Shown here one piece after another: positions 17,740-27,009 of a stretch of DNA of 64,000 bases. Within the stretch, counting starts at the first letter, position 1, and every line of letters begins with the position of its first letter. The stretch is from the NCBI GenBank assembly GCA_024640845.1, contig JAHEEE010000009.1, positions 4,052 through 68,051 on the forward strand. Direction: 5' to 3'. A program made the translations under genes and the position numbers. The DNA is from Myxococcales bacterium (GTDB taxonomy: Bacteria > Myxococcota_A > Polyangia > Polyangiales > Houyiibacteriaceae). The notes under the pieces were generated by a model that saw only the letters and a list, made by a program, of their open reading frames with translations, searched no databases and was not told the origin of the DNA.

Positions 17740-19911
17740 CTACTCCGGCAACGCGAGCGCCCGGTTCACAATCCTCGGGGTCAGGAAGATCAACAGCTCG
17801 TTTCGATCCTCGCGGAACCGACGGCGCTTGAAGAAGATGCCAAGGACCGGGATATCGCCGAAGAACGGGACCTGGTCGACGTTTCGACCGGTGTTCCTCG
17901 TGTAGATGCCGCCGATGACCGCAGTATCGCCGTCGTCCACGAGAAGTTGTGTCAGAGCCTCGCGCTCGAGAATCGTGGGGTCACCCTGCGCGCTCGTTCG
18001 ACCGAAGTCCGGCTCGTTACGCGTAATCTTGACGTCCATGGCGACCGCTCCGTCACTGGTGACGTGCGGCGTGACGTTGAGCTCGAGCTTGGCTTCCTGG
18101 AACGCCGTGTTTACGCCCTGGGCGCTGACCTGCGAGAAGGGGATCAACGTACCCTGGGAGATCGACGCCTCGTGGTTGTCCAAGGTGAGCACACGCGGCG
18201 AGCTGATGATCCGCACCGAGCCCGCTGCTTCTGCCGCGCTGAGACGGACGTTCAGGTTCACAGCCCCGCTCAGGCTGCCCATCGTCAGACCAAGCGCGCC
18301 ACCCGAGCCGGCGCCCGTTACGGCGGGAAGGTTCACGGCGAAGTTCGGATTGGGGTTCGTGCCATTGCCGAAGGGTGAGAGTCCATTCGTCTGCGCGTCG
18401 CCGACCGGAACGCCGCCCGAGATGCCGAGGTCGGACGGGAATCGAAGTCCAGTCGGGTTGCCGGTCGCGCTACTCATGACGGCGTTGCCGCCCCACTGAA
18501 TACCGATGTCCCGCGAGTACGTGCTGCTCGCTTCGACGATGCGCGACTCGATCAAGACTTGCGGAGTCTGGGTGTCGAGGTTTCTCACCAAGTCTTCGAC
18601 GTTGTCCAGCTGCCCAACGATGTCGCGAACGATCAGCATGTTGGTTCGAGTGTCCACCGACACGCTGCCGCGCTCCGTGAGAAGCTCACGAACGCGTGGC
18701 TGAAGGTTCGTCGCATTGGCGTAGCTGACCGGCACCAGACGAGTCTCTAGGGGCGCGAGCTGTTGTTGTTGCTTCTGCCGCGCGATGGCCGCTTCGCGTT
18801 CCTGCTCGAGCTGAGCAAGTGGTGCAACTCGAAGTAAGTTCCCCTGGCGCACCATGCCGAGCGCCTTCGCTTGAAGGATGACGTCGAGCGCTTGGTCCCA
18901 CGGGACGTCCCGCATCCGAATCGTGACCGTGCCTCCGACGTTGTCGGCGGTTACCACGTTGACGCCGCCGACCTCGGAGAGAAGTCGAAGGATGTTGTGG
19001 ATGTCCGCATCCTTGAAGTCGAGGTCGATGCGACGACCGGAGTACTTGCGCGTTGACTTCGGGCCGGCTTGGGCGGGCATCTTGCTGAGGAAGCCTGCGA
19101 CCTCGGGGCCGTCGACCTCGGCGGCATAGTCTTTTTCGCGGGCAATCGTGCGCGAATGCGGGCGCGTCTCGACCTTGGTGGGCGAGAACATCCAGACGAT
19201 CTGGTCGCCGGAGCGGATCGCGGTGCCCGCAGCCCCCTCCACGCCATGCACCTCTATGACTGCGCGGTCACCGCGCTGTTCGAGCTCGACGGAGCCGATC
19301 AGGGCATCCCGCGGCGCCTCGATGCGCCGCTTCGCGCTCGAGTTGATCCGTGCGCCAAGAACCTCGAGTCGAGGTGGCGCTCCGGCGCGAGTCGAGACTC
19401 GGAACTCGGCATCTCCGTCGAGAGAAATCACGACGCGGTCCCGTCCATCCTTCTGTTCGAGATAGACTCGTTCGATCTTGGGTCCTTCCGCGCTTGCCGA
19501 CTTCTTGGGCATGGCTTTGGTAGACCCGTCGCCACGCTCGAGCCTCACGGTGATTCGATCACTGGTTGCACGCGCGTGGTAAGTCGCCTTGCCGGTGAGC
19601 GCTAGCTCGATGCGTGCGCCGTGCGCGGTATTGCTCGCAACCGTACGCGCGATGAGAGAGCTCGTGCCACTCGTCTCGATACCGCCGGCGGGCAGCGCCG
19701 CCTTATCGACATCGATGATGATCAGTCGCCCGTTCTCTTGGGCGCGCACCGCATATTGCGGATTGTCGAACTCACCCTCGATCGAGATTTGTGCCCCGTC
19801 CCGTTCGCCGTTTATGTGGACACTGTCGATTTTCGGCCCCGCCGCCTGAGCGAAGTTGCCCAATGCAAGCGTTGCCGCCACGGCGATTGCGAGACCCCAT
19901 TGAATACGCAT
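17740..19911 (-). CDS. pilQ: Type IV pilus secretin PilQ
   Basis: PilQ forms the outer-membrane ring through which the type IV pilus extends. The ATG at 19911 is preferred because GAGGAG lies eight bases upstream and it opens directly into a signal peptide ending AQAA. Two AMIN domains follow (each starting GPKI), which in other PilQ proteins bind peptidoglycan. Then come an STN-like domain (LDFKDADIHNILRLL), an N1/NolW domain (RLVPVSYANATNLQP) and the secretin core, ending in LLIFLTPRIVN. At 723 residues it is shorter than the PilQ of Myxococcus xanthus but complete in domain order. It is the last pil gene of the operon, 82 bases after pilP. Confidence 0.97.
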   Translation of the reverse strand: MRIQWGLAIAVAATLALGNFAQAAGPKIDSVHINGERDGAQISIEGEFDNPQYAVRAQENGRLIIIDVDKAALPAGGIETSGTSSLIARTVASNTAHGARIELALTGKATYHARATSDRITVRLERGDGSTKAMPKKSASAEGPKIERVYLEQKDGRDRVVISLDGDAEFRVSTRAGAPPRLEVLGARINSSAKRRIEAPRDALIGSVELEQRGDRAVIEVHGVEGAAGTAIRSGDQIVWMFSPTKVETRPHSRTIAREKDYAAEVDGPEVAGFLSKMPAQAGPKSTRKYSGRRIDLDFKDADIHNILRLLSEVGGVNVVTADNVGGTVTIRMRDVPWDQALDVILQAKALGMVRQGNLLRVAPLAQLEQEREAAIARQKQQQQLAPLETRLVPVSYANATNLQPRVRELLTERGSVSVDTRTNMLIVRDIVGQLDNVEDLVRNLDTQTPQVLIESRIVEASSTYSRDIGIQWGGNAVMSSATGNPTGLRFPSDLGISGGVPVGDAQTNGLSPFGNGTNPNPNFAVNLPAVTGAGSGGALGLTMGSLSGAVNLNVRLSAAEAAGSVRIISSPRVLTLDNHEASISQGTLIPFSQVSAQGVNTAFQEAKLELNVTPHVTSDGAVAMDVKITRNEPDFGRTSAQGDPTILEREALTQLLVDDGDTAVIGGIYTRNTGRNVDQVPFFGDIPVLGIFFKRRRFREDRNELLIFLTPRIVNRALALPE

Positions 19912-19993
19912 TCCTGACTCCTCTGCCAGCACGCGTTAATCATCGAACGCTAGCTAGGGCCGGGGCAAGAAAACGGCCGAATATCTTTCGCAA

Positions 19994-20614
19994 TCAGGGA
20001 TTTGCGATCGACACCGGCTCACCACCTTCGTGGAGGGGCATCACGCGTGTCAGCGGTGGCTTGTCCGGAGCCGTGGGATCTTCGCGTGTTAACACCACAG
20101 ATCCTGGACGGATGCGATCCACACGCCAGTTCAGTGTGACTGGCATTCCCTCTGAACCTCCGGACTGTACTACCTCCGGACGACCAATGTAGTCTCCGCG
20201 CCGAACGACGTGTCCGACTTTCGCGGTGTCTGTAAGCATGGCGCGCGGCGTCGTGATGCCGGTGACGATGGCAATGAGCTGCATCTCGTCGAGGCTCGTG
20301 CTTGGCATCAGCACCCGACGCTGCGCTGGAGCGGCGGCCTGGGCCTTGAACGCCTTTGCGTAGGAGCGGAACGGGTCACGATTCTGGATGTCTAGCTCCA
20401 CGAAATCGTCGTCGGTGTAGATGATGGGTCCGAGGTCTTGCGCGCCTTGTGCGGATGCCGATTCGGCCGCCTGTGGGTCCGCCTTGCCGGGAGTCGCAAA
20501 GCCCTCGCCGAGACCGGGTGTCCCGGAGAACTCGTCATCGCCCCCGCTGCAGCCAGCAGCAACGACGCCCGCGGCGAGGAGAAGAAGGTAAGCTCTGGTC
20601 TGGGAGATCATCAC
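19994..20614 (-). CDS. pilP: Pilus assembly lipoprotein PilP
   Basis: PilP is an inner-membrane lipoprotein that binds the PilN/PilO pair and connects it to the PilQ secretin. The sequence has a lipoprotein signal ending VAAGC, an acidic and alanine-rich linker, then the conserved PilP beta domain (DPFRSYAKAF at its entry, MQLIAIVTGITTPRAMLTDT, then VVRRGDYIGRPEVVQ). The GTG at 20614 has GGGGA eight bases upstream; an ATG three bases later is equally possible. The spacing to pilO is three bases. At 206 residues it is slightly long because of the linker. Confidence 0.94.
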   Translation of the reverse strand: MMISQTRAYLLLLAAGVVAAGCSGGDDEFSGTPGLGEGFATPGKADPQAAESASAQGAQDLGPIIYTDDDFVELDIQNRDPFRSYAKAFKAQAAAPAQRRVLMPSTSLDEMQLIAIVTGITTPRAMLTDTAKVGHVVRRGDYIGRPEVVQSGGSEGMPVTLNWRVDRIRPGSVVLTREDPTAPDKPPLTRVMPLHEGGEPVSIANP

Positions 20615-20617
20615 TCG

Positions 20618-21199
20618 CTAGTTCCCCTTGCCTGACGGCCGACGATAGGTCGTTGCGCGCACGTCGACGCTGACAACTACCTCTCCAGATGGAAGCAGCG
20701 TCGGCTGTGTCATTCGAATGTTCTCCATGCTGATCGCGCGATCGAGCTTGCTGATGTTGTAGAAGAACTTCGTCAACTGATGAAAGCGTCCTTTGAGCGC
20801 CAGCACGACAGGAATCTTGGAGTAGAGCTCCTGCCGCTGCTCCGGCCGTGGCTCGACGAGTCGAATGGTGAGCCCACTAAGCTCCGCGACACGGTTGAGG
20901 TCCTGAAGGAACGCCGCGATTTCTGCCTTCTCAGGAAGCGTTCGCCGGTTCTGGAGGTCGGCGGCCTCGCGGTTGGCGAGCTCCTGGGTGAGCTCGAGGT
21001 ACTGCTTCTCGCGGCGCTCGGCGTCGCGGATTTGGTCTTGAAGCTGTTGCTTTTGCGCCCGCGCCGCCTCCAGCTCCGAAGAGACGCTGCTGTGCACGAC
21101 CCCGTAGTAGGCGAAGCTGAGCAATACGAGGACGGCGACCAGCGCAAGCGCCTTGGCCCAACCCGGCAACCCAACGAACGTATCTTCGAGACTCGCCAT
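20618..21199 (-). CDS. pilO: Pilus assembly protein PilO
   Basis: PilO is a bitopic inner-membrane protein that dimerises with PilN in the type IV pilus alignment complex. One membrane helix (about 14-34), a coiled coil (about 37-75) and a C-terminal ferredoxin-like periplasmic domain (IPVVLALKGRFHQLTKFFYNISKL) are visible. The ATG at 21199 overlaps the pilN stop as ATGA and was preferred to a TTG 18 bases earlier. The length of 193 residues is typical. Confidence 0.94.
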   Translation of the reverse strand: MASLEDTFVGLPGWAKALALVAVLVLLSFAYYGVVHSSVSSELEAARAQKQQLQDQIRDAERREKQYLELTQELANREAADLQNRRTLPEKAEIAAFLQDLNRVAELSGLTIRLVEPRPEQRQELYSKIPVVLALKGRFHQLTKFFYNISKLDRAISMENIRMTQPTLLPSGEVVVSVDVRATTYRRPSGKGN

Positions 21200-21870
21200 C
21201 AGTAGTTCACCTTGCAAGTCACGTCGAAGCCGACCAACTGCAGCCCGGTATCGGGGTCGCTGGCTGCCCGGGTTCGTTGGAGTGTCACGCTGTCATAGAT
21301 CTCGCTAAGCGTCAGACGGCGCAAGAACTCTGCAACGTCCTCGTTGGATCGCCCCATCCCGGTGATCTTGCACTCGCGGTCGATTTCCTCGAAACGGGTA
21401 AGCCACAGCCGTCGAACATCCCACGACTCGTTGAACCCAGCGAGTGGATTCTCCTCGCGCATGCGCTCGAGCTCCGCAGGATTGATCGTGGGACCACCCG
21501 GGCTGCTCAGCACCCTCGAAAGCTCCATGACCGCCCGCGTCGGCCCCCGTCGCGCTCGTTCGAGCTCGTGGACGACCTTTTCGAGACGGCGGCTCTTCTC
21601 GAGGCGGGCTTCGACGTCGGCCAGGCCCTTGGTCTTGCCTTGCAGCTCGTCGCGCCGAGCCTCGAGCGTCTTGTTCTCCTGAGCGATGGTTTCGAGCTCG
21701 CCGCTCTGGACGAAATACATGATACCGAGAACGACCAGCCACAACGCGATCGCGCCGCCATAGATGACGCCCCACGTTCCGAGACTGAAGTCCCCTGTCG
21801 GCAACGATGCGGGCGCAGCGCGCCGCGCTCGCTTCTTTCGGTCACTCGGCAGCAGGTTGATGCGAATCAT
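21199..21870 (-). CDS. pilN: Pilus assembly protein PilN
   Basis: PilN links cytoplasmic PilM to periplasmic PilO. The N-terminal RINLLPSD is the conserved PilM-binding motif. A membrane helix follows (about 33-53), then a coiled coil (60-105) and a periplasmic domain. The protein has 223 residues, the usual range. The start overlaps the pilM stop (ATGA), and its own stop overlaps the pilO start in the same way, so translation of pilM-N-O is coupled. Confidence 0.94.
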   Translation of the reverse strand: MIRINLLPSDRKKRARRAAPASLPTGDFSLGTWGVIYGGAIALWLVVLGIMYFVQSGELETIAQENKTLEARRDELQGKTKGLADVEARLEKSRRLEKVVHELERARRGPTRAVMELSRVLSSPGGPTINPAELERMREENPLAGFNESWDVRRLWLTRFEEIDRECKITGMGRSNEDVAEFLRRLTLSEIYDSVTLQRTRAASDPDTGLQLVGFDVTCKVNY

Positions 21871-22919
21871 CAGTGACGCTCCCGCTCTTTGCGTAGAGCT
21901 AGCCCTACGCTCACGACCGCCTGCGCAGTCCGTCCTTGCAGGTCGGCCAACGCCTTTTCATCGACGTCCGCGACGCGAGTTGGGTCGAGAACCTCGACGG
22001 GCACCTGAGTGCGTCCCTGAAGAATGTCGACGAGCGCTTGGATGTTGGCCGTACCGCCCGACAGACAAATGCGGTTGAGGTCACGGTCTCCGCTCGTCGC
22101 CAGGTAGAAATCGAGCGAGCGCTGAATCTCGCCGGCAAGTTGGTCGACCGCTTGATTCACGATTTCGGGGACCTCGCGCGGGACGATGCCGCGGCCTTCG
22201 CCGCCACACTTGTACGACTCGGCCTCCTCGCGGCCGATGCCGAGCTGCCGCTGGATCTCTTCGGTGATGGCGTTGCCGCCGTTCGCGATGTCGCGGGTAA
22301 ACGCCGTCGTTCCGTCCGCAAGGATGTTGACCGTCGTGGTCGCGGCGCCGCAGTGCACCAAGACCGAGGTCTCATCGCTCGCGGCCGCCCCATAACCGGT
22401 TTCAAAGACGTTTTGGACCGTGAACGCGTCCAGGTCGACGACCATCGGACGGAGTCGAGCTTCCATCGCTAGGTTGGTGAGATCCGTGATCTCTTCCTTT
22501 TTGGCGGCAACGAGAAGGACGTCCATCTGGCCGTGCTCTGTGCGCTCGTGTAGCACCTCGTAGTCGACGTGGACTTCCTCCAGGTCGAATGGGATGTGCT
22601 GCTCCGCTTCCCAGTTGATTTGTTCCTGGAGCTCCGCGGCGGTCATCAGCGGCATCGCGATCTTCTTGATGATCACGCCGTGACCGCTCGCCCTCAGTGC
22701 AACGTTACGGCGCTTCGACTTGGCGAACAGCATCTCGAGGCCCTCGACGACAGCGCTCGAGTTGATGATGTGCCCATCGACGATGGTTTCGGCAGGAAGA
22801 GGATGGAAACCGAACCGTGTGATGGTTCGTGCCCCCCGGCGCCCCTCTTTGATTTCACAGACTTTAATCGAGCTCGAACCGATGTCGACGCCGATTAAGT
22901 TCTTCCCCTCGGATGCCAT
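21870..22919 (-). CDS. pilM: Type IV pilus actin-like ATPase PilM
   Basis: PilM is a cytoplasmic actin-fold protein that binds ATP and the PilN tail. The phosphate-1 motif is in GVDIGSSSIKVCEI, and phosphate-2 is in VLVHCGAATTTVNIL. The IPFDLEEVHVDYEVL and GGTANIQALVDIL segments are typical of the family. The length (349 residues) is normal. It is preceded by a small HTH gene, nine bases away, and is coupled to pilN. No pilin, PilB, PilT or PilC gene is in the window. Confidence 0.96.
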   Translation of the reverse strand: MASEGKNLIGVDIGSSSIKVCEIKEGRRGARTITRFGFHPLPAETIVDGHIINSSAVVEGLEMLFAKSKRRNVALRASGHGVIIKKIAMPLMTAAELQEQINWEAEQHIPFDLEEVHVDYEVLHERTEHGQMDVLLVAAKKEEITDLTNLAMEARLRPMVVDLDAFTVQNVFETGYGAAASDETSVLVHCGAATTTVNILADGTTAFTRDIANGGNAITEEIQRQLGIGREEAESYKCGGEGRGIVPREVPEIVNQAVDQLAGEIQRSLDFYLATSGDRDLNRICLSGGTANIQALVDILQGRTQVPVEVLDPTRVADVDEKALADLQGRTAQAVVSVGLALRKERERH

Positions 22920-22928
22920 GCAGGCACG

Positions 22929-23252
22929 CTACTCCTCCTCACCGAACACGCGAACACGGTCGGCAAGCCTCAGACCCAAAGCTTCGAGAATCTTTCGTTT
23001 TGTGTCCATCCGACATCCAAAACCCTTCTCGACACGATCAATCGTCAACACCGATAGGTTCGCGCGACGAGCCAACTCAGCCTTGGACATCATGCGTTCG
23101 ATACGAATCTTGCGAACATTGTTGGGCTTGTTGCCACTCTTCTTGCTCGCTTTGGGCTTTTGAGCCCCTTCGTTGCCGCCCGCTTCCGAGGCCGATGCAC
23201 TGGTCGTATCAGACTTCTGCATCGCTTCATTGGCCTCTGGGTCGTAGGTCAT
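22929..23252 (-). CDS. Small HTH protein at the head of the pil operon
   Basis: A 107-residue protein. The first half is polar and low-complexity with many Ala, Ser, Lys and Gly residues. The C-terminal half (about 45-105) is a helix-turn-helix of the Cro/XRE type: MSKAELARRANLSVLTIDRVEKGFG fits the helix-turn-helix and its next helix, although that stretch alone does not define the target. A DNA-binding regulator is likely. It lies nine bases upstream of pilM and points the same way, so it may control its own operon, possibly through the palindrome at 23341-23356 (inference). The ATG at 23252 lacks a clear ribosome binding site; a TTG at 23300 is an alternative start. Confidence 0.78.
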   Translation of the reverse strand: MTYDPEANEAMQKSDTTSASASEAGGNEGAQKPKASKKSGNKPNNVRKIRIERMMSKAELARRANLSVLTIDRVEKGFGCRMDTKRKILEALGLRLADRVRVFGEEE

Positions 23253-23340
23253 GATTTGGCTCGTCGGAGGAGGAACAGACAACTCGCCGTTCCTCAACAA
23301 GGCTATGACCGAACCGCACTAGGGTCAAGCAACTTAGGAA

Positions 23341-23356
23341 AATTTAGGCCTAAATT
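23341..23356. promoter_or_regulatory. Perfect 16-bp palindrome, candidate operator
   Basis: The sequence AATTTAGGCCTAAATT is its own reverse complement. It sits in the most AT-rich spot of the window, a few bases from TATAATTATA at 23361-23370, which provides a TATAAT -10 element in both directions. The position is upstream of the HTH-pilMNOPQ operon. An operator for the HTH protein or another dimeric regulator is plausible but unproven. I could not find matching -35 elements of good quality. Confidence 0.5.
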
Positions 23357-23419
23357 ACACTATAATTATATCTAATTCATGCGAGGCTTTTCCTCGAAAC
23401 GCAGACATCCGCGATCGCC

Positions 23420-23435
23420 AGGCACTGGTTGTGCT
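23420..23435 (+). promoter_or_regulatory. Candidate sigma-54 (-24/-12) promoter
   Basis: AGGCACTGGTTGTGCT matches the TGGCACG-N4-TTGCW consensus at 9 of 11 fixed positions and keeps the essential GG and GC ten bases apart. Transcription would start near 23446, about 130 bases before the LysM/DUF882 gene. A sigma-54 activator is encoded just beyond that gene, but no link has been shown. A single hand-found match can occur by chance. Confidence 0.35.
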
Positions 23436-23576
23436 CGACGCGCGAACCCATCGATTGTCAACGAACAAAGGTGTCGGATTCATGGTCGCAATGCTCGAAG
23501 CCGAACGCAAAAAAAGGGCGAGGATGGGTCAGATAGTTGCCCTGCTCCCCGACTCATCAATACTCGCGTGGTCGTG

Positions 23577-24506
23577 ATGAGGTCGATTGGGGTGTGGCGC
23601 GGCGTCGCCGTGGTGTTCTTGGTCCTTTTGATGCATCTGCCCGCCCACGCGCAGCGGAAGCACACGGTTCAGTCGGGGCAGACGCTTGGGGTGATTGCGA
23701 AGCGCTACCGCGTGTCCGTCACCAACCTCGCAGCGGCCAATGGGCTGAAGAAGACCTCGAATCTGCGCATCGGTCAGGTGCTGAGGATTCCACCCAAGGG
23801 CGTCGTTTACGTGTACCCGGGTCAGACCCTCACGGGCATCGCGCAACTCAACAAAGTGAGCGTGACCGCTCTCGCGAAGGCCAATGGCCTCAGCCCGAGC
23901 TCCACGTTGCGCGTCGGTCAACGTTTGGAGCTGCCCGGCTACAGCGCGGGCGCCAAGGCAACGAAAGCACGTAGAGCCATCCTCAGCGGAATGGTGACGC
24001 TCGAGCGTCCTGCAAGCCAGGAGTCGCTTCGGGTGCGCCTGTTCGACACGGCCGGCAAGCCCGATCCGAAAGCGAGAACACGCTTGGCTCGGTTCTTGCG
24101 CGACCGCGAAAGCGACGAGGAAAAGCGGCCCAGCATCCGGTTGATGCGGGTCCTTGCGTACCTCGCCGATCATTTCAACGGCCGCACGATCGTCGTGGTC
24201 AGTGCGTACCGCTCCGACAAAGATGGGACGAGCGAGGCGAGCCGCCATTCGTCAGGCGAAGCCGTCGACATTCGCGTCGAAGGCGTGCCTAGCGAGTCGC
24301 TGCGTGACTATTGCCTCACCTTGCGGCGCGTGGGTGTGGGCTACTATCCGCGGAGCAGCTTCGTCCACGTGGACGTCCGGGACCGCGAGGTGTATTGGGT
24401 CGATTGGTCGCGGCCAGGCGAGCCGCCGCTTTACCTTCCTCCCGGTGAAACCCCGGAGAAGTATGACGCGGGCTCCTCGACTGGGTCCACGCCGGCCGCG
24501 CTCTAG
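23577..24506 (+). CDS. LysM and DUF882 (peptidase M15-like) envelope protein
   Basis: A 309-residue secreted protein. A signal peptide ends at AHAQ, followed by two LysM repeats ([19 protein letters not shown] and [17 protein letters not shown]) that bind peptidoglycan. The C-terminal part is a DUF882/YcbK-like domain: [24 protein letters not shown] and [10 protein letters not shown] carry the arginine, histidine and aspartate pattern of the zinc-dependent M15 peptidase fold. A role in peptidoglycan cross-link trimming is likely. The ATG at 23577 was chosen because it begins the signal peptide; GTG codons three and nine bases earlier are possible, and no strong ribosome binding site is visible. 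The stop interlocks with that of the convergent regulator. Confidence 0.87.
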   Translation: MRSIGVWRGVAVVFLVLLMHLPAHAQRKHTVQSGQTLGVIAKRYRVSVTNLAAANGLKKTSNLRIGQVLRIPPKGVVYVYPGQTLTGIAQLNKVSVTALAKANGLSPSSTLRVGQRLELPGYSAGAKATKARRAILSGMVTLERPASQESLRVRLFDTAGKPDPKARTRLARFLRDRESDEEKRPSIRLMRVLAYLADHFNGRTIVVVSAYRSDKDGTSEASRHSSGEAVDIRVEGVPSESLRDYCLTLRRVGVGYYPRSSFVHVDVRDREVYWVDWSRPGEPPLYLPPGETPEKYDAGSSTGSTPAAL

Positions 24507-26815
24507 CCGCCCCCTGCCGGAAGCTCGATCCCATGCTGCTTGAGACGGCGGTAGAAGGTGCGTCGCGCCATCCCGAGTGAGCGCGCCGCCCTGGCACGGT
24601 TCCAGTCATGTGCGTTGAGCGCTGCCAGAATGCGGTCCCGCTCGGCATCTTTGAAGTCTCGGTAGTTGTTCGCGTCCGGCGCAGTTCTGAGCGGTTTCGC
24701 GCTCGTCTCAATCGCGAGGTCCTCTGCCTCGATGATGCCGCCGGTCGCAAAAACGCTGGCGTTGATCAGCAGATGCTCGAGCTCTCGCACGTTGCCCGGG
24801 AAGTCGTGTGCGCCCAAACGCCGAACCGCGGCCCTGCTGAGACTCTTCTTCGGCTCCCCCCGTTCGTTGGAGATGCGGGTGAGGAAGTGGTCGCAGAGCA
24901 GCGGAATGTCGTCGCGGCGCGCGCGGAGCGGGGGCAAATCGATCTCCACGACCGCGAGCCGATAGTAGAGATCCTCTCGAAGCTGCCCTTCGGCGACCAG
25001 CTCGCGCAGAGGGCGCTTCGAGGCTGCGACGAGCCGAACATCGATGGGCCTTTCTTCGGCTGAGCCCACCGGCCGGACGCGACGCTCCTGCAGGACCCGA
25101 AGTAGGTCCAGCTGCATGCGTGGAGGCATGTCGGCTATTTCGTCCATGAACACCGTGCCCCCGTTGGCTTGAACGAACAAGCCCTTGCGGGCCTGCGTCG
25201 CGCCGGTGAAGGCTCCCTCGACGTGGCCGAAAAGCTCGCTCTCGAGCAGTCCTTCGGGAATCGCGCCGCAGTTCAACGATAGGTACGGCGAATCGGCCCG
25301 CCCGCTAGCGCGATGAATGGCTCTTGCGACGAGCTCCTTGCCGGTGCCGCTTTCTCCCGTGATGACGACAGGAACCTCGTTGGCCGCCACGCGTTCCAGG
25401 ATCTCGCAGACGTGCGCCATGCCCTCACTCACACCGACCAGACCCCAGCGCTCCCCGCTCGCGGTCGATGCTCCGAGGCGCGCGATCTCGCGACGAGTCT
25501 GCTGCAAGGCCTCCTCCTGGCCGCAGAGCCGCTGCTCGAGTTGGAGATTCGCCTCGCGCAGTGCCTCGTTCGCGCGCTCCAAGTCCTGTTTCTGGGCTTC
25601 GATACGCTCCAAGAGGGCGGCCGTTTCAATCGCGATCGCTGCCTGATCGGCGAATGCGCGGAGCACGGAGAGGTCCATCCCCGAGAACCGCCCGCTCGCG
25701 CTCCGATGCTCCAGGTAAAGCACACCCCAAGTCCGTCCGCGCGCCTCGATTGGCAAACAGGCGACCGACTTCAACATCAACTGATGAACCGACATGTAGT
25801 CCTGAACCCGCGCGTCGTGCGTGGCATCGATGGTGACCACCGGCTCCTGGTCGATCAACACGGTTTCCGCTATCGAGCGACTGAACGCAGCGGTGTGCTT
25901 GCCGAGCCGGTCCTCGGCCCCGCGAATGGTTCGGGCCTCGAGCTTGCCGGCCTCGTCGACGAGCAAGACGAAACCTCGCTCTGCGCCCGAAAGCGATACA
26001 GCGCTGTCAGTGATCAGCCCGAGGAGCTTGGGGAGATCGCGCTCGCTTGCGAGGCGCCTGAGAATGCCTAGCAATGGTCGAACACCAGTTGCTGCCGGCG
26101 CGGTCGCGATCGGCTTCGCTCGTTTCGCTGCGGCGCGCGTTTTTTGCCGCCGGAGGTCACGCCAAAACCCAGCGCGCAAAGGGGGCGGCAAGGTCATCGC
26201 CATGTCGTCCCAGAGCTCGACCGCGCGAACCGCGGCCTTGCGCGCGGCTTCCTCGTCGCCAATCGCCCGATGGCGTTCGCAAAGGTCAGCCCATGCGTCT
26301 GCCTCCGCGCGAGTAGCGCCCTCGCCGCGCGCCCGCGCCGCCGCGCTGCTCAGCTCGTCGACCGACCCTCGTGCGCCCGCCGTCTCTTCCTCGATCTCGA
26401 TCCGCGCCCTCGCTACGATGGATGCGGCGCGCGCTCGAGCGCCGGGCGACTCCGGAGGCTTCCCGCCCCAACGCAAGGCCGCCTGCCAATCGCCCCGGGC
26501 CGCTGCGATCCGTGCGCGCACCAAGGACACACGTGGAGCCTCGCCCACGGCATCGGCGAGCAGGCCGAGGGCGGCGTCCTCGTTACCACAAAATGCCTGT
26601 AGCTCAGCTCTCGTCAACAGACGGATCTGCGCCGGGTCGGGTGTTTCGTCTGGCTCCCAAAGCACTTCAAAGGCTGTGCCCAGATCGCCTCGCTCCACGT
26701 GAGCCCAGGCAAGCTCCGACACAAGATCGTGCCGCTCGGGGCCATCTGTGATCGCCAAACACGCTGAAAGATGTTGAACGAGTTCAACAAGGCACACCGA
26801 GGCACGGTCTGGCAC
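24503..26815 (-). CDS. Sigma-54-dependent activator with TPR-like, GAF and Fis domains
   Basis: A 770-residue enhancer-binding protein. Residues 30-205 are alpha-helical and TPR-like. A GAF sensory domain spans about 255-400 and a coiled coil about 400-447. The AAA+ domain spans about 455-690, with Walker A GESGTGKE (487-494), the sigma-54 contact loop GAFTGA (534-539) and Walker B VFMDEIAD. The C-terminal Fis-type HTH is at about 725-765. It has no receiver domain, so control is probably by ligand or protein binding rather than phosphorylation. All residues needed for sigma-54 contact are present. The GTG start has no clear ribosome binding site, and an inverted repeat lies within its first codons. 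Confidence 0.95.
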   Translation of the reverse strand: MPDRASVCLVELVQHLSACLAITDGPERHDLVSELAWAHVERGDLGTAFEVLWEPDETPDPAQIRLLTRAELQAFCGNEDAALGLLADAVGEAPRVSLVRARIAAARGDWQAALRWGGKPPESPGARARAASIVARARIEIEEETAGARGSVDELSSAAARARGEGATRAEADAWADLCERHRAIGDEEAARKAAVRAVELWDDMAMTLPPPLRAGFWRDLRRQKTRAAAKRAKPIATAPAATGVRPLLGILRRLASERDLPKLLGLITDSAVSLSGAERGFVLLVDEAGKLEARTIRGAEDRLGKHTAAFSRSIAETVLIDQEPVVTIDATHDARVQDYMSVHQLMLKSVACLPIEARGRTWGVLYLEHRSASGRFSGMDLSVLRAFADQAAIAIETAALLERIEAQKQDLERANEALREANLQLEQRLCGQEEALQQTRREIARLGASTASGERWGLVGVSEGMAHVCEILERVAANEVPVVITGESGTGKELVARAIHRASGRADSPYLSLNCGAIPEGLLESELFGHVEGAFTGATQARKGLFVQANGGTVFMDEIADMPPRMQLDLLRVLQERRVRPVGSAEERPIDVRLVAASKRPLRELVAEGQLREDLYYRLAVVEIDLPPLRARRDDIPLLCDHFLTRISNERGEPKKSLSRAAVRRLGAHDFPGNVRELEHLLINASVFATGGIIEAEDLAIETSAKPLRTAPDANNYRDFKDAERDRILAALNAHDWNRARAARSLGMARRTFYRRLKQHGIELPAGGG
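26772..26789. repeat. Inverted repeat in the first codons of the sigma-54 activator gene
   Basis: Two perfect 8-base arms (TGTTGAAC and GTTCAACA) are separated by GA. The site lies 26 to 43 bases inside the gene from the GTG start. It could be an operator for autoregulation or an mRNA hairpin near the ribosome binding region. Codon constraints alone do not require the symmetry. Confidence 0.5.
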
Positions 26816-26835
26816 ACTAGCAGTGTAGCCGAAAG

Positions 26836-27009
26836 CTAGCGCCCGCCTAGGTCGATGATCAACACACCGCGCTTGGCATCGTCCTCGCGCTCGGGCGCTT
26901 GGGAGCCTTCCGGTGCGGGAAGCGGCAATTCGATGCGAAGAACCTCATGCTTTGATCGCTCCTCTTCCTCGCGTTGTCGGATTTGATCGATGATGAAGCC
27001 TGGAAGCAT
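26836..27009 (-). CDS. 57-residue acidic/basic protein, very short gene
   Basis: This gene is short and easily missed. The ATG has a good ribosome binding site (AGAGGAA) five bases upstream. The protein starts [18 protein letters not shown], continues with a charged middle and ends [11 protein letters not shown]. The hydrophobic start, charged helix and final beta-strand give a compact pattern not expected of a random frame. I have the impression that similar short MLPGF proteins occur in related bacteria, but I cannot verify this. No function can be assigned. It is transcribed toward the sigma-54 activator gene and may be co-transcribed with it (about 20 bases apart). Confidence 0.7.
   Translation of the reverse strand: MLPGFIIDQIRQREEEERSKHEVLRIELPLPAPEGSQAPEREDDAKRGVLIIDLGGR

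Larger units (their letters stand above)
23253..23576. other. Divergent intergenic region between the pil operon and a LysM gene
   Basis: This interval has no convincing coding frame of its own. Around 23336-23380 its base composition drops sharply to AT-rich, unlike the rest of the window. It contains a perfect 16-base palindrome, a TATAATTATA sequence that reads as a -10 element on both strands, and a sigma-54-like element toward the LysM gene. Confidence 0.7.
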
